From NCBI GenBank assembly GCA_036924085.1, contig JAVGWX010000002.1, positions 154,714,571 to 154,778,570 of the forward strand: 64,000 bases of DNA, read 5' to 3'. Positions 58,276 through 64,000 of the stretch are shown in pieces (position 1 is the stretch's first letter; every line of letters starts with the position of its first letter). A program made the position numbers and the translations under genes. Source of the DNA: Ariolimax columbianus (Eukaryota; Mollusca; Gastropoda; Stylommatophora; Arionidae). The notes beneath the pieces are model-generated. The model was not told where the DNA came from, did not search any database, and saw only the letters and a program-made list of their open reading frames with translations.

Positions 58276-58914
58276 ACATACTAAGCCTTGACATAGGAAA
58301 TATATATATATATATATATGTATTTATTAGAACAGGGCGAAACATCTTTTCGTCTCAAGCATAAACCATTTCTCTACATAAGAATGTATCAATCTTATTC
58401 CAATAATTGTTTTTTAATTGAAAGAATGCATCAGCAGGCAGAATAATGATTACAGTTTCCCCCAAAAAGATTTGGATTGTTAGAGCGCACTGGGTTAAAG
58501 TCGACTAAAGAGGAATGTGCTTGGAGTTAGCAACCTCATGTAAAACCATCGCTATTAATACCGATACTGCAAATACTCGTATTCAAACTCTATATAGACG
58601 GGCTAGCTGTAGTTGTGGACCTCTGATTCCCTTGGAATGAATCAATGCGAATTAAATCGATTGAGTCTATGGACAGGTCGTGCTATAAACCCCAGAGCGA
58701 GGGCGAAAGAGGGGTCGATCTAAGACAGCCTGAAGAAGATCCATAGCAGCTAAAACGGAAGTCATGAACTAGAGTTAGAATTGAGACCGTCACAAGAAAC
58801 GACAAGTTACATGACATGGGGCTGTCCACGCAGGACGCCAACTGGACATGGGGGATACGTTTCAAGTGGGCAACTGTGACCACGGGAATGTAAGGGGCAC
58901 ACTTAACTGAAAGT

Positions 58915-59500
58915 GGACGTCTCAATTCATACAACATACGGAAGCTCTCACTCTCACACTCGTCTCAATTCATACAACATACGGAAGCTCTCACTCACAC
59001 ACTCGATCCAATTCATACAACATACGGAAGCTCTCACTCACACACTCGATCCAATTCATACAACATACGGAAGCTCTCACTCACACACTCGATCCAATTC
59101 ATACAACATACGGAAGCTCTCACTCACACACTCGTCTCAATTCATACAACATACGGAAGCTCTCACTCACACACTCGTCTCAATTCATACAACATACGGA
59201 AGCTCTCACTCACACACTCGTCTCAATTCATACAACATACGGAAGCTCTCACTCACACACTCGTCTCAATTCATACAACATACGGAAGCTCTCACACACA
59301 CTCGTCTCAATTCATACAACATACGGAAGCTCTCACACACACTCGTCTCAATTCATACAACATACGGAAGCTCTCACTCACACACTCGTCTCAATTCATA
59401 CAACATACGGAAGCTCTCACTCACACACTCGTCCCAATTCATACAACATACGGAAGCTCTCACACACACTCGTCTCAATTCACACACCACACGGAAGCTC
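58915..59500. repeat. 43-bp minisatellite, about 14 copies
   Basis: CGTCTCAATTCATACAACAT plus ACGGAAGCTCTCACTCACAC repeats with a 43-bp step. Some units lack four bases of the CTCA run. Confidence 0.96.
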
Positions 59501-59750
59501 TCACTCACACACAAATCCCAATTCACAAAAACTCACTCACACACAAATCCCAATTCACAAAACTCACTAACATAAAATTCCAATTCACAAAAACTCACTC
59601 ACACACAAATCCCAATTCACAAAAACTCACTCACACACAAATCCCAATTCACAAAAACTCACTCACACACAAATCCCAATTCACAAAAACTCATTCACAT
59701 ACAAATCTCAATTCACAAAACTCACTCACACACAAATCTATCTAGATAAA
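59500..59750. repeat. 32-bp minisatellite, about 8 copies
   Basis: AAATCCCAATTCACAAAAAC plus TCACTCACACAC follows directly and shares the CAATTCA and CTCACTCACACAC parts with the 43-bp array. From 59760 to 60300 nothing was recognised. Confidence 0.94.
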
Positions 59751-60334
59751 CAGACTGCATTATCTTGAAATAATCTGACTGTCAAACTACGCCCAAATAA
59801 ACGTTTTGTCTCTTGTCAGATATTCCAATATTTCTAGACTCAAAATCGCCCATAGTTAAAGAAGATTAACTGGTCCTTCAATATAGTTAGTCATCTGTAT
59901 TCTAATGGTGTAAGTTTGAGGTATAGGTAAGTGATAACACACTGTGAGCCACATGAAGTAGACGTGCACAAGAAAATTATAAAAGAATAAGAAGCGAACA
60001 CGAGGGAGGGGAGGGGACAATAAATGCCAGAATTGTGCGAAGATGAATGGCCCCCTAATGTAAAAGCACAGCTGTAGTGATATCCATATGCTACACTTGC
60101 AGCAAATCAATTGAGAATCATTGATTAACTTTCAAAGGGAGAGATGAAAGGACAGAGTTAGTTGAATGTGGTCTTCAGGACTGGCAGGTGTGAATATATT
60201 TATTATTGACGTTTTATGTCTATGTTTGTTGGTCTACGTTTGTATGAGTGGTAAGAGATAGAGATAAGTAAATAAATAGATACATTGCGATAAATATATA
60301 AAGACAGGCAGATTAAATATAAAATGGATGGATG

Positions 60335-60498
<164 letters not shown>

Positions 60499-60575
60499 CT
60501 TTCCGTGCCCGGCAACCTCACATAGTCTTCGTCCCAAAACCAAACATCGTCGGTGCTCTTTCATCTGTCACAATC

Positions 60576-61010
60576 AGGTCCTCCCCCTGTACATGATCTG
60601 TACATGCTTGGACATATAATCAGGTGTTCATGGTCCTGGACGGCCCCACATCTGTCACAATCAGGTCCTTCTCCTGTACATGATTCCTACATACTTGGAC
60701 ATATGATCAGGTGTTCATTGTCCTGGACGGCCCCACATCTGTCACAATGAGGTTCTCCCCTTGTACATGATCTGCTGTACATACTTGGACATATGATCAG
60801 GTGTTCATTGTCCTGGACGGCCCCACATCTGTCACAATGAGGTTCTCCCCTTGTACATGATCTGCTGTACATACTTGGACATATGATCATGTGTTCATGG
60901 TCCTGGACGGCCCCACATATGTCACAATTAAGTCCTCCTCCTCTACATGATCTGAACATACTTAGACATATGATCAGGTGTTCATGGTCCCGGACGGCCC
61001 CACATACGCA
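60576..61010 (-). repeat. 90-bp tandem repeat of a LINE zinc-knuckle module, about 5 copies
   Basis: TCCTGGACGG lies at 60721, 60811 and 60901, with diverged copies near 60633 and 60986. On the minus strand each unit encodes SCTRGEPHCDRCGAVQDNEH then LIICPSMYSR. C-x2-CG-x(n)-EH-x3-C is the C-terminal knuckle of LINE proteins. Confidence 0.93.
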
Positions 61011-61425
61011 GCATTCATCGTCTGCATATCATCACTTTTCAAATTACACCCACATCAGGACACACCTGTTCGTAACTTATTCAGAGATCTCCACGTGATA
61101 TAAGGAAGATCATGTCCTGGTGCAAGTTCTTTAATCTTCATCCAACCGTCACAGTTTCTTTTGGCACCACTTTTCTATGCGGTTTCACTCAGGGTTCTGT
61201 TCTGGGGATTCTGTCCTCTACCCCGATTTCAGTCGTATTCTTGCTGATGTATGTCCAAAAAGACTGATTTTGTCTTTCAACTTTAGATGCGACGTCTTCT
61301 AATATCCGGAGGTGCGATGCCAGCGATTGCATAGCCCTTTTCCGTTGGTATCAGTTTAAGGCATCATGTCACAATTCGGCATGTCTCATTTACTGGCACA
61401 TCGACCTAGCTCGTGTGTAGATGCA
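61010..61425 (-). mobile_element. LINE pol C-terminal region upstream of the knuckle array
   Basis: Minus-strand reading gives LASHLRILEDVASKVERQNQ, a stop, then LAPGHDLPYITWRSLNKLRT and CVCGAVRDHEHLIIC. The W-SLN-LRTG and CxCG...EHL order is typical of LINE C-termini, and it runs straight into the tandem knuckles. Confidence 0.72.
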
Positions 61426-61559
61426 TTCCATACTGGTGCCGCATATTCTGCTGCTGAGAGACATAGTGTGTGTGATGGCCGACGGGGATGTTCACAATGA
61501 AATGTTTGTTAGGTACATTCCTAGGACTATTCCCGAGAAGGGATTGGTATAGTCTTGAT

Positions 61560-61735
61560 TATGACTGTAGCTCTGATAAGAACATGTTTATAGTCTTGAG
61601 TAGAACTGTAGCTCTGATAAGAACATGTTTATAGTCTTGAGTAGAACTGTAGCTCTGATAAGAACATGTTTATAGTCTTGAGTAGAACTGTAGCTCTGAT
61701 AAGAACATGTTTATAGTCTTGAGTAGAACTGTGGC
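61560..61735. repeat. 41-bp tandem repeat, about 4.5 copies
   Basis: AGTCTTGAGTAGAACTGTAG plus CTCTGATAAGAACATGTTTA recurs at 61592, 61633 and 61674. From 61745 to 62190 nothing was recognised. Confidence 0.96.
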
Positions 61736-62189
61736 CATGAGAAGCAGTCTTTTTGCACTAAGAGTAACAGACAGGTCTGAACTATTGGAAAAGACTTAGT
61801 CAATCTATTTTTTCCGTCGGCTTGTGTGCCATAATGTGCTGCGGGAAACTGAACTGAAGTTGTCTTTCTTGGGCCCAGCGGGTTGGGTCAGAAGTTGTAA
61901 TTCAATGTTGCTGTATGACTTGTGTTATATCATCTATTCATTTGCTATGTGGTCTTCCAATTGTATGGTAACGATATCTTCTTCTGCTACACGAGTCATA
62001 TGGTAGTTGATGACATGTTCTCACGAGATGACTGAACCATGGTATCTCCTGTCTGGACGTGTACTCAGCACAAGGCTAGTTCACACCATATTTATTACGT
62101 CGTCATTTCTCTTGGTGACATAACGACTTTTCTAAGACATTTCATTTCACGTGTAATTTTCTGCATGATTCTTGTGACCTCGCAGAAAA

Positions 62190-62560
62190 TGATACACATT
62201 GTAAAATTAATTGCAGTAACAAAATTGATTATACCAGATTGAGAGGAACATTACTGGGTAAGGCAGAGAGTGTCACATATCTAGGGAGCTTCTTAAACAA
62301 GACAGTTATCTCAGATTGCGATGTAAAACCAGGATTCAGAAGTCAAGAGTGACCTTTGTCATGATGAAAAACACATGGAACTAATAAAATTGCATACAAA
62401 GCTAAGGATCGCCAACTCCAAAGCAAAGTCTATATGGATCGGAAATATGACGGATGACTAAACTCAACAACTCCACAAACAAGATTTTAGATATGGAATG
62501 TTTCCGCACAGTTACAAAAGACAGCTCATGAGATCCCCAGTGGCAGTACATGCATCACCA
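62190..62560 (+). mobile_element. Decayed LINE reverse transcriptase fragment
   Basis: In broken plus-strand frames: ESVTYLGSFLNKTVISDCDV, KTRIQKSRVTFVMMKNTWN and LNSTTPQTRF. These resemble the VTYLGS-x-I-x-SDGD...RI-KA and LLYG-ETW region of endonuclease-reverse transcriptases. Confidence 0.7.
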
Positions 62561-62589
62561 CAAGAGAAAGTCGATATCCTGTCTTCAGT

Positions 62590-62790
62590 CTCATTCATGG
62601 TTTTGCTCCAGTGTGAAGCATAGGCTACCACTACAGCTGACATCTCTTATAGTAAGATTGTCTCCAAGCAATCATTCACCTTCACAATCCAATGTGAAGC
62701 ATATGCTACCGCTACAGCTGACATCTCTTATAGTAAGATTGTCTCCAAGCGTTTGCAATTATTCACCTTCATGATCCAATGTGAAGCATA
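62590..62790. repeat. About 75-bp repeat, 2.5 copies
   Basis: GTGAAGCATA, GCTACCRCTACAGCTGACAT and AGTAAGATTGTCTCCAAGC repeat. From 62800 to 63540 only one unsupported frame was seen. Confidence 0.85.
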
Positions 62791-63544
62791 GGTTTGAACA
62801 TCATCTAGTCTCCTTTCAGGAAGCCTGTACTCGAGGTTTACCCTTCCCTCCATTTGGTTGAGAAAAGGTCCAATATTACATTTGGCTTACAATAACCTGC
62901 TTTTAGGAAAGCCTGCTTCCGGTCATCCCTATCCCTTTTCCACCGTCACCTCTTACGACATTCACGAAAGGAAGCTGTGAATTTATTCTCGTTAACTCGG
63001 GAACCACACAGTCTACCATGCTGTAAATGGGTACCATATTTATATCTAAAGAAAAAAAAGAATCATTTACATCACCCGATAGTCCAATAGTTGGTTCGGA
63101 CTGGAACACTTTAATGAGCGAAATGCTTTTCAACGCTGCACAAAGATTTAGTTCTCGATGGCGACTCTTTAAAAAAAAATTTTGACGCACTTTGATATTT
63201 TATTTTCAATTCACAGAAAGGTTGCCCAGAACGTAATGACCTGCCCTTTTTTTTCTGAAACTATTCGTTCACAGTGTATACAATTCAGGCACAGTATAAC
63301 ATAATCTCCGCCCACCTCTACTACCCTACACGAAACAAGGGCATGCAAGGCTTGTCCAGATGGTGTACCGGCTTGTTTTCTGTTCAGGTAGCCATGTTAA
63401 TTCCACATCTAATGTCGGTTTTGAGACTTCATGGAACCCATCTTGTGTATACTTTCGAATAGCCAAGAGCGGATTAAATTGTCATCACACTTCTATTGCT
63501 GACTGAAAGCTGTAGTGACAAGTGACGACTTGTGATGCGAAGAT

Positions 63545-63700
63545 CCTCATGAATAATGTAGTGGAGGCAAGACAGATAATGCATTTAAGAATAGATTGGA
63601 TGCGCATAGCTTTTAGAGCAAGGAAATGTCAATGAAACTGGTTGTATACCGACTCTGCAGTCTTCTAAACCAGTATAAAGACGTTAAGAAGTTAATAATG
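63545..63700 (+). mobile_element. LINE 3' end, CR1/L2-like family
   Basis: AGTGGAGGCA, GCATTTAAGAATAGATTGGA and TGCGCA match 28495-28540. The tail AAACTGGTTGTATACCGACT follows at 63631. Confidence 0.8.
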
Positions 63701-63749
63701 GTAATCGCGCGCAGAAACAGTCTGGGTTGGTGACTGTATAGGGATGCCG

Positions 63750-63965
63750 AGACCGCAGCCGATCATCTAGCTTCGTCTTCCCACTTCTGAAGCTTTAGCT
63801 TTCTTAACTCCTATCGGCTGCACAACTTCTACACACAACACACAAACGTTTCTCAATGTTCCCACGCGATGTGAGAAAAGCTACTGCAATCCACCACCTA
63901 ATACTCTTTTAAGGCATGCAAATGAGTAAACTAAGTCATCGTCGGCATTAAACAACAACAAAGAA
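63750..63965 (+). repeat. Dispersed repeat R4, copy 3
   Basis: GATGTGAGAAAAGCTACTGC, CTTTTAAGG and GAGTAAACT followed by AACAACAACA match the 3' part of 44060-44315. Confidence 0.6.
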
Positions 63966-64000
63966 TACAAAATGGCGAGGAGGAAAAATTGCCACACCCC

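Noticed and set aside
62903..63190. 95-codon minus-strand frame (LCAALKSISLIKVFQ...)
   Set aside because: No recognisable family and no splice or start support.

Overview
The window is metazoan nuclear DNA, most likely from a mollusc (gastropod-like). It has split genes with GT-AG introns, decayed non-LTR retrotransposons of several clades, tRNA-derived SINEs, mariner transposons and very many minisatellites. The mollusc assignment is an inference from this repeat mixture and the protein similarities; the species cannot be named from the sequence.

Two protein-coding loci are supported. (1) A WDR37 orthologue lies on the minus strand from about 51.37 kb down to its stop codon at 27160. Ten exons join in phase to 1312 nt, about 436 codons, covering everything from the N-terminal coiled-coil segment to the C-terminus. 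Only the first 55-60 codons, with the start codon, are missing. All ten exons were located by reading the minus strand, matching them to the WDR37 family and checking splice sites and phase at every junction. (2) A leucine-rich-repeat (LRR) exon lies on the plus strand at about 5.25-6.52 kb, followed at once by a truncated second copy of its middle part (about 6.75-7.04 kb).

Layout: 0-5 kb holds decayed LINE and SINE fragments. 5.2-7.1 kb holds the LRR exon and its partial duplicate. 7.3-10.6 kb holds a 45-bp array, a 1.5-kb purine-rich tract and an 80-bp array. 11.9-15.5 kb is a 34-bp satellite of 105 apparently identical copies. 16.77-21.56 kb is a 29-bp satellite of roughly 165 copies, with a 100-N gap and three interchangeable variants. 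21.6-27.1 kb holds a LINE RNase H remnant, small arrays and a full-span mariner with both inverted repeats. 27.16-51.37 kb is WDR37; most of its introns contain their own minisatellite or transposon remnant. 51.4-64 kb is mostly tandem repeats and decayed LINEs.

By eye, about 40 percent of the window is tandem repeat. Because many arrays have unit lengths divisible by three or lack stop codons, they create long open frames (the largest exceeds 1600 codons) that are not genes. The most interesting structure is at 33.37-33.82 kb. There a 51-52 bp minisatellite has grown from the 3' end of a WDR37 exon together with its 5' splice site, leaving six extra GTAAGT donors in a row behind the real one. 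Two other arrays appear to have grown from the 3' end of LINE retrotransposons, so in three places the source of a minisatellite can still be read.
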